Positions 42,413 through 51,147 of a stretch of DNA of 64,000 bases are shown here, piece after piece. A program made the translations under genes and the position numbers. Below the pieces are notes generated by a model. That model was not told the origin of the DNA. It was given only the letters and a program-made list of their open reading frames with translations, and ran no database searches. Each line of letters opens with the position of its first letter. The first letter of the stretch is position 1. The stretch spans positions 372,001 to 436,000 of the forward strand of contig CAVTOO010000002.1 of NCBI GenBank assembly GCA_963736355.1, read 5' to 3'. The stretch is from CAVTOO01 sp963736355. Lineage in GTDB: Bacteria; Pseudomonadota; Alphaproteobacteria; Rhizobiales; Xanthobacteraceae.

Positions 42413-43445
42413 TTATTCCACCAGCGTGAACTGCAGGAACAGCGTGCGCTGGATGATGGAGAAATTATCGTCCGACACCAGCGTCACCACGATATGGCCT
42501 GTGGCCTCCTGGTGCACATCGATGCCTTCGAAATTGTCGATCTCGTAGCCCATGTCGGCCTCGAAAATCACCGGGCCGTCGACCACCGCGGTCGGCAGAA
42601 TATCCGCGACAGACACACGGCGAATGCGGGCGGCGACGCCCGACAGCACCGACCATTTGCGCTCGAGGATCAGCAGATCTTTGCCGCCCGGCAGCAGCGC
42701 CGCGTCGGTGACGTCGTAATCGTTGCTGTGCCTGAGCCTGAACAGACCCGGCTGCGGCCCGCCGATGATGAAGCCCGCATGATGGCCCTCTGAAACCGCT
42801 GTCTCCGAGATTCCGATCAGTGCGCCGGCAATGTCTGTGCCCGGCGGAGCGACGACGAGCGCTTCGACGCCCTTGTTGGCGGGCAACGCGCGCATCTCGG
42901 GCGGCACTGCAATCGGCTCGCCGCGTGCGTGAATGCCGGATGCGCCGAAATCGAAGCGCATGATCTGATGCACGCGCTCGAAAGACACATAGGCGATGCC
43001 ATCGGCCAGCGCGAGCGCTTCGCTGTCATACCAGCGCCGCGAATGGATCAGCGGCCGCCCGTCGGAATTGATCAGCGGCGCGAGCACGACATCGGCCAGC
43101 GCCGTCGGCACGCCGTTCTTGCTGACGACGCGCGCCGGTGACCCAATTGCCGCGATCTGTGACCGACACGAATGTCTCGCCGGCGTTCTGCATCCTGATC
43201 GAAGACAGTCCGCCGAAATCGCGATCCGGCGAGGTGAGCACCAGACCTCCGCGATATTGCAGCGAGCCGACGCGGCGGTTGCCGCGTTCGGCGGCGCTGA
43301 AGGAGTCGAGCGGGCGCGCCTGAACATCAATGCTGTGCGGAACGCTGCCCGCTTCCGCCGTCGATTTCGGCGCCGGCTGCGCCAGCGCAACATCGATGGA
43401 GCCGGCCAGAAGGCCCGCAACAAAGGCGCGGCGGGAGGGGAACAT
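42413..43445 (-). CDS. esterase-like phytase-family protein (one frameshift as read)
   Basis: About 343 residues after repair, with a Tat/Sec-like leader (MFPSRRAFVAGLLAGSIDVALA-QP; SRRAF is a possible twin-arginine). Beta-propeller type repeats: RRVGSLQYRGGLVLTSPDRD, FGGLSSIRMQNAGETFVSVT, DRGNWVTG, then ADVVLAPLINSDGRPLIHSR, YDVTDAALLPGGKDLLILER, ADMGYEIDNFEGIDVHQEAT. This matches the esterase-like phytase domain (PF13449). The frame breaks at about 43147. The start is 3 bp past the cobT stop, so the two genes are probably co-transcribed. Substrate unknown; the phytase name should not be taken as proven function. Confidence 0.78.
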
Positions 43446-43448
43446 GAT

Positions 43449-45347
43449 TTAGGAATGCAGCCGGCGGCGGCGCGGGCGACCGGCGGACGCCTGCTCAGGC
43501 GCGGTTTCACTGAACAGCTCGGCCAGCTTTTCGGTCATGGCGCCGCCCAGTTCCTCGGCATCGACGATGGTCACCGCGCGGCGGTAATAGCGCGTCACGT
43601 CGTGACCGATGCCGATGGCGATCAATTCGACCGGACTGCGCGTCTCGATCTCTTCGATGATGTGGCGCAGATGGCGCTCGAGATAATTGCCCGGATTGAC
43701 CGACAGCGTGGAGTCGTCGACCGGCGCGCCGTCGGAGATCATCATCAGGATCTTGCGCTGCTCGGACCGCGCGAGCAGGCGCTTGTGCGCCCAGTCGAGC
43801 GCCTCGCCGTCGATGTTTTCCTTCAGGAGACCCTCGCGCATCATCAGGCCGAGATTCTTGCGCGCGCGGCGCCAGGGCATGTCGGCGGACTTGTAGATGA
43901 TGTGGCGCAGATCGTTGAGGCGGCCGGGATTGGCCGGCTTGCCGGCGCCGAGCCAGGCTTCACGCGCCTGCCCGCCCTTCCAGGCGCGCGTGGTGAAGCC
44001 GAGGATTTCCACCTTGACGCCGCAGCGCTCCAGCGTGCGCGCGAGAATGTCGCCGCAGGTGGCCGCCACCGTGATCGGCCGGCCGCGCATCGAGCCGGAA
44101 TTGTCGATCAGCAGCGTCACCACCGTATCGCGGAAATTGGATTCCTTCTCGTTCTTGAACGACAGCGGCTGGAACGGATCGAGCACGATGCGCGACAGGC
44201 GCGCCGGATCGAGCATGCCTTCCTCGAGATCGAATTCCCAGGCGCGATTCTGCTGCGCCAGAAGGCGGCGCTGCAGGCGGTTGGCGAGACGCGCCACGAC
44301 GCCCTGCAGATGCGCCAGCTGCTTGTCGAGATACCCGCGCAGACGATCGAGTTCCTCGGCGTCGCACAGATCCTCTGCGTGCACTTCTTCATCGAAGCGC
44401 GGCGCGAAGGCGTGATATTCCGGCCCGCGCGGCTCGTTCTTGCCGTGCGAATTGGGACGCCACGGCTCGCCGCCGGAATCGTCCTCGCTCATGTCGTTGT
44501 CGTCGAAAGTGTCGCCGGTCTGGGCCTGCTCGCTTTCCATGGCGCGTTCGGAATCTTCCTCCGACGTCGCATCGGCGCGCTGGACCTGCATTTCCTCGCT
44601 GCCTTCGGAATCAGCCTCGCCTTGCGCGCCGGACTGATCCTTGTCGCCGTCCTGATCTTCGTTCTGCTCCTGGTCGTCGGACTCCATCTCGCGCTCGTCG
44701 CCCATTTCGAGCGCGTCGAGCAGATCGTGAATGGCGTCGCCGAAGCGCGACTGGTCCTCGATCAGGTGGTCGAGACGGTCGAGCTTCTGACCGGCCTTGT
44801 CCTCGATCACCGCACGCCACAAATCGACGAGCTTCCTGGCGGCGGCCGGCGGCGGCAGACCCGTGAGGCGCTCGCGCACGATCATGGCCAGCGCATCGGC
44901 AATCGGCGCATCGGCGCGGTCGGTGACCTCGTCATACTTGCCGCGATGAAAATGGTCGTCGAGCATGGCGGTAAGGTTCTTCGCCACGCCCTGCATGCGG
45001 CGCGAGCCGATCGCTTCCACGCGCGCCTGTTCGACGGCATCGAACACACTGCGCGCCTGGGGATCGACCGGCACCATGCGCCGGTGCACGGCATCGTCGT
45101 GGCAGGCGACACGCAGGGCAATCGAATCGGCATGGCCGCGGACAATGGCCGCATCGCGCGCCGACATCTTGCGCGGCGGCTCGGGCAGCCGCGCCTTGCC
45201 CGGCGACAGGCCGGGACGCTCGGAGGCGAAGGCGACCTCAAGCTCGGGCTCGCGCGCGATCGCGCGCAAACACGCCGTGACCGCGCGCTTGAACGGCTCG
45301 GTCGGCGCTTCGCGCGGCGGCGTCTTGCCTTTGACGTTGGTCGTCAT
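43449..45347 (-). CDS. cobT: aerobic cobaltochelatase subunit CobT
   Basis: 632 residues. Large acidic insert (EMESDDQEQNEDQDGDKDQS) separates the N-terminal domain (KRAVTACLRAIAREPELEVA) from a VWA domain carrying the MIDAS DNSGSMRGRPITVAATCGDI and later MMISDGAPVDD. Together these define CobT, which works with CobS and CobN to insert cobalt into hydrogenobyrinate a,c-diamide in aerobic cobalamin biosynthesis. CobS lies immediately upstream on the same strand. CobN is not in view. No cobalamin riboswitch was recognised nearby. Confidence 0.95.
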   Translation of the reverse strand: MTTNVKGKTPPREAPTEPFKRAVTACLRAIAREPELEVAFASERPGLSPGKARLPEPPRKMSARDAAIVRGHADSIALRVACHDDAVHRRMVPVDPQARSVFDAVEQARVEAIGSRRMQGVAKNLTAMLDDHFHRGKYDEVTDRADAPIADALAMIVRERLTGLPPPAAARKLVDLWRAVIEDKAGQKLDRLDHLIEDQSRFGDAIHDLLDALEMGDEREMESDDQEQNEDQDGDKDQSGAQGEADSEGSEEMQVQRADATSEEDSERAMESEQAQTGDTFDDNDMSEDDSGGEPWRPNSHGKNEPRGPEYHAFAPRFDEEVHAEDLCDAEELDRLRGYLDKQLAHLQGVVARLANRLQRRLLAQQNRAWEFDLEEGMLDPARLSRIVLDPFQPLSFKNEKESNFRDTVVTLLIDNSGSMRGRPITVAATCGDILARTLERCGVKVEILGFTTRAWKGGQAREAWLGAGKPANPGRLNDLRHIIYKSADMPWRRARKNLGLMMREGLLKENIDGEALDWAHKRLLARSEQRKILMMISDGAPVDDSTLSVNPGNYLERHLRHIIEEIETRSPVELIAIGIGHDVTRYYRRAVTIVDAEELGGAMTEKLAELFSETAPEQASAGRPRRRRLHS

Positions 45348-45399
45348 GGGGACAGAAAACCCTCACCCGCCTCTCCCCGATGGGAGAGGCGAAACAGCA

Positions 45400-46391
45400 T
45401 CAGCTCAACGCAATATTCACGGCCGATTCGGCAAGCTCGGCGCTGAAGCAGCGCTGATAGAACTCGGCCACCAGCGGGCGTTCGAGTTCGTCGCATTTGT
45501 TGAGGAACGTCACGCGGAACGCAAAGCCGATATCGCCGAAGATCTCGGCGTTTTCCGCCCAGGTGATGACGGTGCGCGGCGACATCACGGTCGACAGATC
45601 GCCATTGATGAAGGCGTTGCGCGTCAGATCGGCGAGACGCACCATCTTGTTGACGATTTCGCGGCCCTCGGTCGTGCGATAGTGCTTCGCCTTGGCGAGC
45701 ACGATCTCGACTTCCTGGTCGTGCGGCAGATAGTTCAGCGTCGTCACGATCGACCAGCGGTCCATCTGGCCCTGGTTGATCTGCTGGGTGCCGTGATAGA
45801 GGCCCGATCGTATCGCCCAGACCGACCGTGTTGGCGGTGGCGAACAGGCGGAACGCGGGATGCGGGCGGATCACCTTGTTCTGATCGAGCAGCGTCAGGC
45901 GGCCGGAGACTTCGAGCACGCGCTGGATCACGAACATGACGTCGGGACGGCCGGCGTCGTACTCGTCGAACACCAGGGCGACGTTGTTCTGCAACGCCCA
46001 CGGCAGGATGCCGTCACGGAATTCCGTCACCTGCTTGCCGTCGCGCAGCGACGATGGCGTCCTTGCCGACGAGATCGATACGGCTGATGTGGCTGTCGAG
46101 ATTGACGCGCACGCAGGGCCAGTTCAGCCGCGCTGCGACCTGCTCGATATGCGTCGATTTGCCGGTGCCGTGATAGCCCGTGACCATGACGCGGCGGTTC
46201 CTGGAGAAGCCGGCGAGAATGGCGAGCGTGGTGTCGCGGTCGAAACGGTAATCGGCATCGAGATCCGGCACATGCGGATCGCTCGCCGAATAGGCCGGCA
46301 CTTCGAGATCGCTGTCGATTCCGAACACCTGACGTACCGACACCTTCATATCGGGCAGGGATGATTCTTCTTGCTTGGCTGCGGTGGACAT
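45400..46391 (-). CDS. cobS: aerobic cobaltochelatase subunit CobS (two frameshifts as read)
   Basis: AAA+ ATPase partner of CobT, about 330 residues after repair. Start at ATG 46391 (MSTAAKQEESSLPDMKVSVR). Walker A GYHGTGKSTHIEQVAARLNW, Walker B NVALVFDEYDAGRPD, sensor LFATANTVGLGDT. The frame breaks at about 46053 (extra C turning GTGCTG into GTCGCTG; joins KDAIV to LRDGKQVTEFRDG) and about 45808 (extra A; joins GLGDT to GLYHGTQQINQGQMD). Both are single inserted bases, pointing to sequence error. Ends AESAVNIALS. It drives the cobalt chelatase with CobT. Confidence 0.9.
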
Positions 46392-46560
46392 CGTTCCTCC
46401 GTGGCGCCCGCGTCGGCAAAGCGCCAATGATACTAATGCGTTAGCTCGCCAATGGGATGCCGGCCGCGGACGGGCGACCGGACGTGGCATAACTCACGGG
46501 AAAGCCTCGGATATGTCAGCTTAACAGGTTCGCCCCGCAATGCGAAAGGGGGCACGAAAA

Positions 46561-47175
46561 TCAAGCAAATCTGCTTGTTTTCAAGTAGTTATAGGCTTTG
46601 ATGATATCCCGCAGCCGCTCTTCGGTCGAGCGGTCGCCGCCATTGGCGTCCGGGTGGTGCTGCTTTACCAGGAACTTGAAGCGCATCTTGGCCTCTTCCT
46701 TGGTCGCCGAACCGTCCAGCCCCATGACCTCCAGCGCCTTGCGCTCGGCATTGAACACCACGCGGGTTTCCTTGCGCGGGGGCTCGGCCTGACCGCCCCA
46801 GCGCTGCGACCCGTTCAGTTCGTTGACGAGGCGGAACGGGTCCGCCTTGCCAGTAAATTCCGGCGCGCCGTTATCGGTGCGGCTGTTGGCGCCCGTCTTC
46901 CATGTCGGACGATGGCCGGTCAGCGCGTCCTTCTGGAACTGCGCCACCGCGTCGTCGCTCATGCCTTTGAAGAAATTGTACGAATGATTGAATTCGCGCA
47001 CGTGCTCAAGACAGAAGCGATAATACTGATTTTCCTGACCGCGACCCTTGGGGGCGCGATGTTCGCCGGCAACCTTGCAGCCCGGCCACTCGCAGCCCGG
47101 CGCCTCCGTTTTGCGCGACTTTGCCGCGGTCGGCTTGATGCGAATGCTGTCGAACAGGGATGAGTTGAGTTTCAT
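46561..47175 (-). CDS. J-domain-containing molecular chaperone
   Basis: 204 residues. The C-terminal J domain (about 145-200) has KALEVMGLDGSATKEEAKMR, FKFLVKQHHPDANGGDRSTE (HPD) and RLRDIIKAYNYLKTSR. The N-terminal part has a CEWPGC-x-CLEH-type cysteine cluster (CEWPGCKVAGEHRAPK, FCLEHVREFNHSYNFF), which is possibly metal binding. DnaK co-chaperone by domain. This gene next to cobS is a frequent arrangement in Rhizobiales as I recall. It diverges from bolA. Confidence 0.9.
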   Translation of the reverse strand: MKLNSSLFDSIRIKPTAAKSRKTEAPGCEWPGCKVAGEHRAPKGRGQENQYYRFCLEHVREFNHSYNFFKGMSDDAVAQFQKDALTGHRPTWKTGANSRTDNGAPEFTGKADPFRLVNELNGSQRWGGQAEPPRKETRVVFNAERKALEVMGLDGSATKEEAKMRFKFLVKQHHPDANGGDRSTEERLRDIIKAYNYLKTSRFA

Positions 47176-47285
47176 GAGTGATTATGGCCGCGCAAGGCAG
47201 TTGGCTTCAAGTCTTGACATTGACGAAGGAGCGATATTGACGGACGAGGTATTGCGAACACTTCAACGACAACACGGCTTTTACC

Positions 47286-47546
47286 ATGCGCATGCAAGAT
47301 GTCATTGCCCGGAAACTGACCGAAGCCTTCGCGCCGACAAGCCTTGAGGTGATCGACGATTCGCACCGTCATGAGGGACATGCCGGCCACAGGCCCGGCG
47401 GCGAGACGCATTTCAACGTCCATATCGTGTCTGATGCGTTCAAAGGCAAGAGCCGGATCGATCGCCACCGCATGATCAATGCGGTTTTGAAAGAGGAACT
47501 CGCCACAAAAATTCACGCGCTGGCGATTGATGCGAAAGACGCCTGA
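47286..47546 (+). CDS. BolA family protein
   Basis: 86 residues: DVIARKLTEAFAPTSLEVID, DSHRHEGHAGHRPGGETHFN (Cys/His-type region), VHIVSDAFKGKSRIDRHRMI, NAVLKEELATKIHALAIDAK. The FKGKSRIDRHRMI signature is characteristic of BolA. BolA proteins pair with monothiol glutaredoxins in iron-sulfur trafficking and also influence transcription; the role here is by family. A longer ORF overlapping the J-domain gene on the opposite side is spurious. Confidence 0.93.
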   Translation: MRMQDVIARKLTEAFAPTSLEVIDDSHRHEGHAGHRPGGETHFNVHIVSDAFKGKSRIDRHRMINAVLKEELATKIHALAIDAKDA

Positions 47547-47553
47547 GGCGCAC

Positions 47554-48873
47554 CTACCCCCGCACTTCGATGCGTTCAAGCGGAGTAATGCGCAGCGCGG
47601 TGATGCGGTTGCTCTCGCGGCGAAGGACGCGGAACCGGAAGCCGTGGAAGGTGAAGCTCTGTCCCGGATCGGGAATCGAGCGCGCCTCGTGAATGACGAG
47701 ACCGGCGATGGTCGTGGCCTCCTCGTCGGGCAAGTGCCAGCCGAAGGCGCGATTGAGATCGCGGATCGGCACCGAGCCCTCGACCACCACCGCGCCGTCG
47801 GGCTGCGGCCGCACACCGGCGACAACTTCGTCATGCTCGTCGGAAATATCGCCGACGATTTCTTCCAGAAGATCTTCCAGCGTGACGAGGCCTTCGACCT
47901 CGCCATACTCGTCGACGACGAGGGCGAAATGCGTCTTGCGGCGACGGAACGCGCGTAGCTGATCCGACAGCGACCGCATCTCCGGCACGAACCACGGCGG
48001 CAGCATGATCGCGCGCACATCAACCCGCGAATAATCGCCGTCGACGGCGCGGATGGCGCGCAGCAGATCCTTGGCGTGCAGCACGCCGATGATGTTTTCG
48101 GGCTTGTCGCTCCACAGCGGAATGCGCGTGTACTGCGCCGCCATGATGTCGCGCACGACTTCATCCGCAGGGTCGTCGGCGTTGACGGTCGTCATCTCGG
48201 TGCGATGAACCATCACATCCGACACTTTCAGTTCGCCGAAGCGAAAGACGTTCTGGATGTATTCAGCCTGACCCAGCTGGATCTGGCCGTGCTCGGCGGA
48301 GGTCTCGACCAGGCCCTCGATCTCCGAGCCGGTGAGAATTTCCTTGTGACTGGCCTCGCGCACGCCGAGCAGGCGCAGGATCGCGCCGGATGCCGCATTG
48401 AGCAGCCAGTTCAGCGGATAGAACAGAATGAAGGAAGCATGCAGCGGATAGGCGACCCACAGCGACACCGGCTCCGGCTCGCGGATCGCCAGCGTCTTGG
48501 GCACCTGTTCGCCGATGACGATATGCGCCGACGAGAAGGCCAGAAAGCCGATCAAAAACGCGGTCAGATGCAAAGCGCGCTCGGGCATGCCGAGCGGGGC
48601 GAGTACGGGCTCAAGCAGCGCCGCGACCGCGGGCTCGCCGACCCAGCCGAGGCCGAGCGAAGCCATGGTGATGCCGAGCTGGCAGCAGGCGAGATAGGGC
48701 TCGACGTTCTGCAGGATGCGCTGAACGAGGCTCGCGCCAAGATAGTGCTTTCGTGCCAGCGCATCGATGCGGAAGCCGCGCGCCTTGACCAGCGCGAATT
48801 CAGCCGCGACGTAGAAGGCGTTCGCCGCGAGCAGGGCAAAAGCCAGCAAAAGGCTCCAGAGGGCGCTGCTCAT
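47554..48873 (-). CDS. CNNM/CorC-type hemolysin-family membrane protein (DUF21 plus CBS domains)
   Basis: 439 residues. Residues 1-200 form a DUF21 membrane domain (LLLAFALLAANAFYVAAEFA, LACCQLGITMASLGLGWVGE, LIGFLAFSSAHIVIGEQVPK), then two CBS domains (VSDVMVHRTEMTTVNADDPA, VRAIMLPPWFVPEMRSLSDQ) and a C-terminal CorC_HlyC domain (VVEGSVPIRDLNRAFGWHLP). Probably a Mg2+/Co2+ transporter or its regulator rather than a true hemolysin. Its ATG overlaps the aroB stop (ATGA), so it belongs to the aroK-aroB operon. Confidence 0.9.
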   Translation of the reverse strand: MSSALWSLLLAFALLAANAFYVAAEFALVKARGFRIDALARKHYLGASLVQRILQNVEPYLACCQLGITMASLGLGWVGEPAVAALLEPVLAPLGMPERALHLTAFLIGFLAFSSAHIVIGEQVPKTLAIREPEPVSLWVAYPLHASFILFYPLNWLLNAASGAILRLLGVREASHKEILTGSEIEGLVETSAEHGQIQLGQAEYIQNVFRFGELKVSDVMVHRTEMTTVNADDPADEVVRDIMAAQYTRIPLWSDKPENIIGVLHAKDLLRAIRAVDGDYSRVDVRAIMLPPWFVPEMRSLSDQLRAFRRRKTHFALVVDEYGEVEGLVTLEDLLEEIVGDISDEHDEVVAGVRPQPDGAVVVEGSVPIRDLNRAFGWHLPDEEATTIAGLVIHEARSIPDPGQSFTFHGFRFRVLRRESNRITALRITPLERIEVRG

Positions 48874-50015
48874 CGTTGCGCGAGCTTGCGGTCGAGAAAC
48901 TCGCTGACCTTCGCCGGATCGACGTCGGGCGCGATTACCGCGTCACCGAGCGCGCGCATCAGGATGAAGGTCATCTTTCCGCGCTTCACTTTCTTGTCCT
49001 GCGCCATCATCGTCATCATGCGCGCGGTATCGATGCCGCCCTGCCCGAAGCCTGCGATCTCCTGCATCGTCACCGGCAGGCCGACGTCGTGCAGATGATG
49101 CTTGAGACGCTCGGCATCGGCCTGCGGCATCATGCCGAGCGAAGCGGAGAAATCCGCCGCCAGTGCCATGCCGATGGACACACCCTCGCCATGCAGCAGA
49201 CGATCCGAGAATCCCGTGAGCCCTTCGAGCGCGTGACCGAAGGTGTGGCCGAGATTGAGCAGCGCGCGATCGCCGGTCTCGCGCTCGTCGCGCGCGACGA
49301 TGGCGGCCTTGGCGCGGCAGCTCACAGCCACCGCGTGCTCGCGCGCAGCCGTGCCCGCGACCATGTCGCGATAATTATTTTCCAGCCAGGCGAAAAATGC
49401 AGCGTCACCCAGCGCGCCATATTTGGCGACTTCGGCATAGCCGGCGCGGAACTGGCGCTCCGAGAGCGTGTCGAGCACCGCGGTATCGGCGACAACGAGC
49501 ACCGGCTGATGAAACGCGCCGATCAAATTCTTGCCGAGCGGCGAATTGATCGCGGTCTTGCCGCCGACCGACGAATCGACCTGCGCCAGCAGCGACGTCG
49601 GCACCTGCACGTAGTCGACGCCGCGCCGCACGGCCGCTGCCGCAAAGCCCGCGAGATCGCCGATGACACCACCGCCGAGCGCGATGACCAGATCGTTGCG
49701 TTCGAGCTTGCCGCCGATCAGGCCTTCGCACACCTGCTCGAAGCAAGCGTAGCTTTTGGAGCCCTCGCCTTCATCGACAACGACGCGGAAGCTCGCAATG
49801 CCCGCCGCCGCCAATGAGGCCTCAGCCGGCGCAAGCCAGTGCTTCGCCACGGTATGATCGGTGACGATGGCGGTGCGCGCGCCCGGCCGCAGCGCGGCGA
49901 TACGCGCGCCGAGCGAGGCGAGCACGCCGCGGCCGATGACGATGTCATAGGCGCGATCGCCGAGCGCGACATTGACGGTAACCGGATCGGTCGTGCGCAA
50001 CGGGGCGGTCATCAT
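48870..50015 (-). CDS. aroB: 3-dehydroquinate synthase
   Basis: 381 residues. Second step of the shikimate pathway, DAHP to 3-dehydroquinate, NAD- and Zn/Co-dependent. Motifs: GEGSKSYACFEQVCEGLIGG, IALGGGVIGDLAGFAAAAVR, VPTSLLAQVDSSVGGKTAIN, the metal site GYAEVAKYGALGD with NLGHTFGHALEGLTGFSDRL and LHGEGVSIGMALAA. Start ATG 50015 overlaps the aroK TGA by four bases (ATGA). Part of the aroK-aroB-CNNM operon. Enzyme assignment is strong. Confidence 0.95.
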   Translation of the reverse strand: MMTAPLRTTDPVTVNVALGDRAYDIVIGRGVLASLGARIAALRPGARTAIVTDHTVAKHWLAPAEASLAAAGIASFRVVVDEGEGSKSYACFEQVCEGLIGGKLERNDLVIALGGGVIGDLAGFAAAAVRRGVDYVQVPTSLLAQVDSSVGGKTAINSPLGKNLIGAFHQPVLVVADTAVLDTLSERQFRAGYAEVAKYGALGDAAFFAWLENNYRDMVAGTAAREHAVAVSCRAKAAIVARDERETGDRALLNLGHTFGHALEGLTGFSDRLLHGEGVSIGMALAADFSASLGMMPQADAERLKHHLHDVGLPVTMQEIAGFGQGGIDTARMMTMMAQDKKVKRGKMTFILMRALGDAVIAPDVDPAKVSEFLDRKLAQR

Positions 50016-50635
50016 GGGGCTGTTTCCTGATCGCCGCCGACGAGATGCGCGTGCAGCGCCTCGATGCATTCCTCGACGATGCGCTCATGCGGCACGTCGC
50101 GCGAGATCACGGTGAGATCGGCCTGCGCGTAAACCGGATAACGCTCGGTGATGAAACGCTCGATGGTCGCGGCCTGATCGTCGGTCTTGAGCAGGGGGCG
50201 ATCGGTGCGGCGGCGGACGCGGCGCAGGATCACGTCAGCGTCGGCCTTGAGCCAGATCGACACGGCCTTGCCGCGAATGCGCACGCGCGTCTCCTCGCGC
50301 ATATAGGCGCCGCCACCGGTCGCCAGCACGCGCGGTCCGTTGTCGAGCAGTCGCGCAATGACGCGCGCTTCGCCGTCGCGGAATTCAGGCTCGCCATGCG
50401 CGGCAAAAATATCGGGGATGCTCATGCCGGCGGCGGCTTCGATTTCGTTATCGGCGTCGGTGAACGGCAGGCCGAGGCGCGTCGCGAGCCTGCGGCCGAT
50501 CGACGACTTGCCGGCGCCCATCATGCCGACGAGGACGACCGAGCGCGTGCCGAGCGCAGCCGCAATCGCGGCCTCGCCGCCATGAGCGGCGCGCGCGGTC
50601 AACGCTGTCTCCTCCTGCGAGGCGGCTTCCGACAT
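50012..50635 (-). CDS. aroK: shikimate kinase
   Basis: 207 residues from ATG 50635 (MSEAASQEETALTARAAHGG); an alternative start upstream adds 14 residues. P-loop VLVGMMGAGKSSIGRRLATR, shikimate-site DADNEIEAAAGMSIPDIFAA, the GGGAYM loop (RVLATGGGAYMREETR) and the RPLLK lid. The ATP-dependent fifth step of the shikimate pathway. The N-terminal 30 residues are extra relative to E. coli AroK. Translationally coupled to aroB. The region upstream holds a divergent small gene and two large hairpins. Confidence 0.95.
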   Translation of the reverse strand: MSEAASQEETALTARAAHGGEAAIAAALGTRSVVLVGMMGAGKSSIGRRLATRLGLPFTDADNEIEAAAGMSIPDIFAAHGEPEFRDGEARVIARLLDNGPRVLATGGGAYMREETRVRIRGKAVSIWLKADADVILRRVRRRTDRPLLKTDDQAATIERFITERYPVYAQADLTVISRDVPHERIVEECIEALHAHLVGGDQETAP

Positions 50636-50718
50636 CGTCCTTAAATCCTGTGGCCGGCGGAACGTCCGTCCGGTCATTCACCCCATCCTATACTACTGGG
50701 GTTACGGGTCTTTCCAGA

Positions 50719-50794
50719 CCAGTATCCCGAATTCGAAGTTCGCCGGCCATTGCAGCGCCTCTGATAGCGAACTTCGAATTCAAAGGGATACTGG
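50719..50794. repeat. large hairpin element 1 (CCAGT...ACTGG ends)
   Basis: Left arm CCAGTATCCC then GAATTCGAAGTTCGC (50719-50743). Right arm GCGAACTTCGAATTC (50767-50781), bulge AAA, GGGATACTGG (50785-50794). The 25 paired bases are perfect. Loop of 23 bases includes TTGCAGC. Confidence 0.9.
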
Positions 50795-50809
50795 CAAACA
50801 TATTTAATT

Positions 50810-50884
50810 CCAGTGGCGTTCCGGTTCAGAAGCCCCTTCAGAGCTTGCAGCAAGGCAGATGGGGCTTCTGAACCGCGCCACTGG
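50810..50884. repeat. large hairpin element 2 (CCAGT...ACTGG ends)
   Basis: Left arm CCAGTGGCG, TTCC internal loop, GGTTCAGAAGCCCC (50810-50836). Right arm GGGGCTTCTGAACC (50861-50874), one G, CGCCACTGG (50876-50884). Loop of 24 bases also includes TTGCAGC. Same architecture and terminal CCAGT/ACTGG as element 1, but different arm sequence. Together they fill most of the 354-bp gap between aroK and the small gene at 50990. Confidence 0.9.
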
Positions 50885-50989
50885 CCAACCGGCTTTTTGC
50901 TTGCCAATTCCGGCCCGCTCTTGCCATATCGGCGCATCCGCCAAATCGTTAACGCGTCTTTTGGACATTCGGCATCAGATCGCCCCGTC

Positions 50990-51133
50990 ATGCCCAGCCT
51001 GTTCCGATTCCTGACCCTTCTCGCGGTGATCGCCGGCATCGGCTACGGCGTGCTGTTTGCGCTGTCGCGGCTTGACCCGTCGCCGCGCGAAATCACCGTG
51101 ACCGTGCCGCCGGATCGTTACCTGAAAAATTAA
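50990..51133 (+). CDS. 47-residue single-span membrane protein upstream of xerD
   Basis: MPSLFRFLTLLAVIAGIGYG begins a single hydrophobic helix (residues 3-26), then a short periplasmic tail LDPSPREITVTVPPDRYLKN. The stop is 14 bases before xerD. Its length, the clean TM span and position on the same strand as xerD suggest a real gene with possible co-expression. No family known to me. Start ATG 50990; the longer frame from 50813 passes through the hairpins and is unlikely. Confidence 0.6.
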   Translation: MPSLFRFLTLLAVIAGIGYGVLFALSRLDPSPREITVTVPPDRYLKN

Positions 51134-51147
51134 GGCCGCGAGGGACC

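Noticed and set aside
42996..45446. 816-codon open frame on the plus strand
   Set aside because: Antisense to cobT and the phytase-like gene, with a low-complexity His/Arg/Ala composition.
43449..46391. cobalamin riboswitch for cobST
   Set aside because: No B12-box-like or other riboswitch core was recognised in the 169 bases upstream of cobS.
47048..47347. 99-codon plus-strand ORF between the J-domain and bolA genes
   Set aside because: Overlaps both real genes, lacks a ribosome-binding site and has no family features.
50719..50884. dif recombination site next to xerD
   Set aside because: The hairpins are far longer than a 28-bp dif and do not resemble XerC/XerD half-sites.
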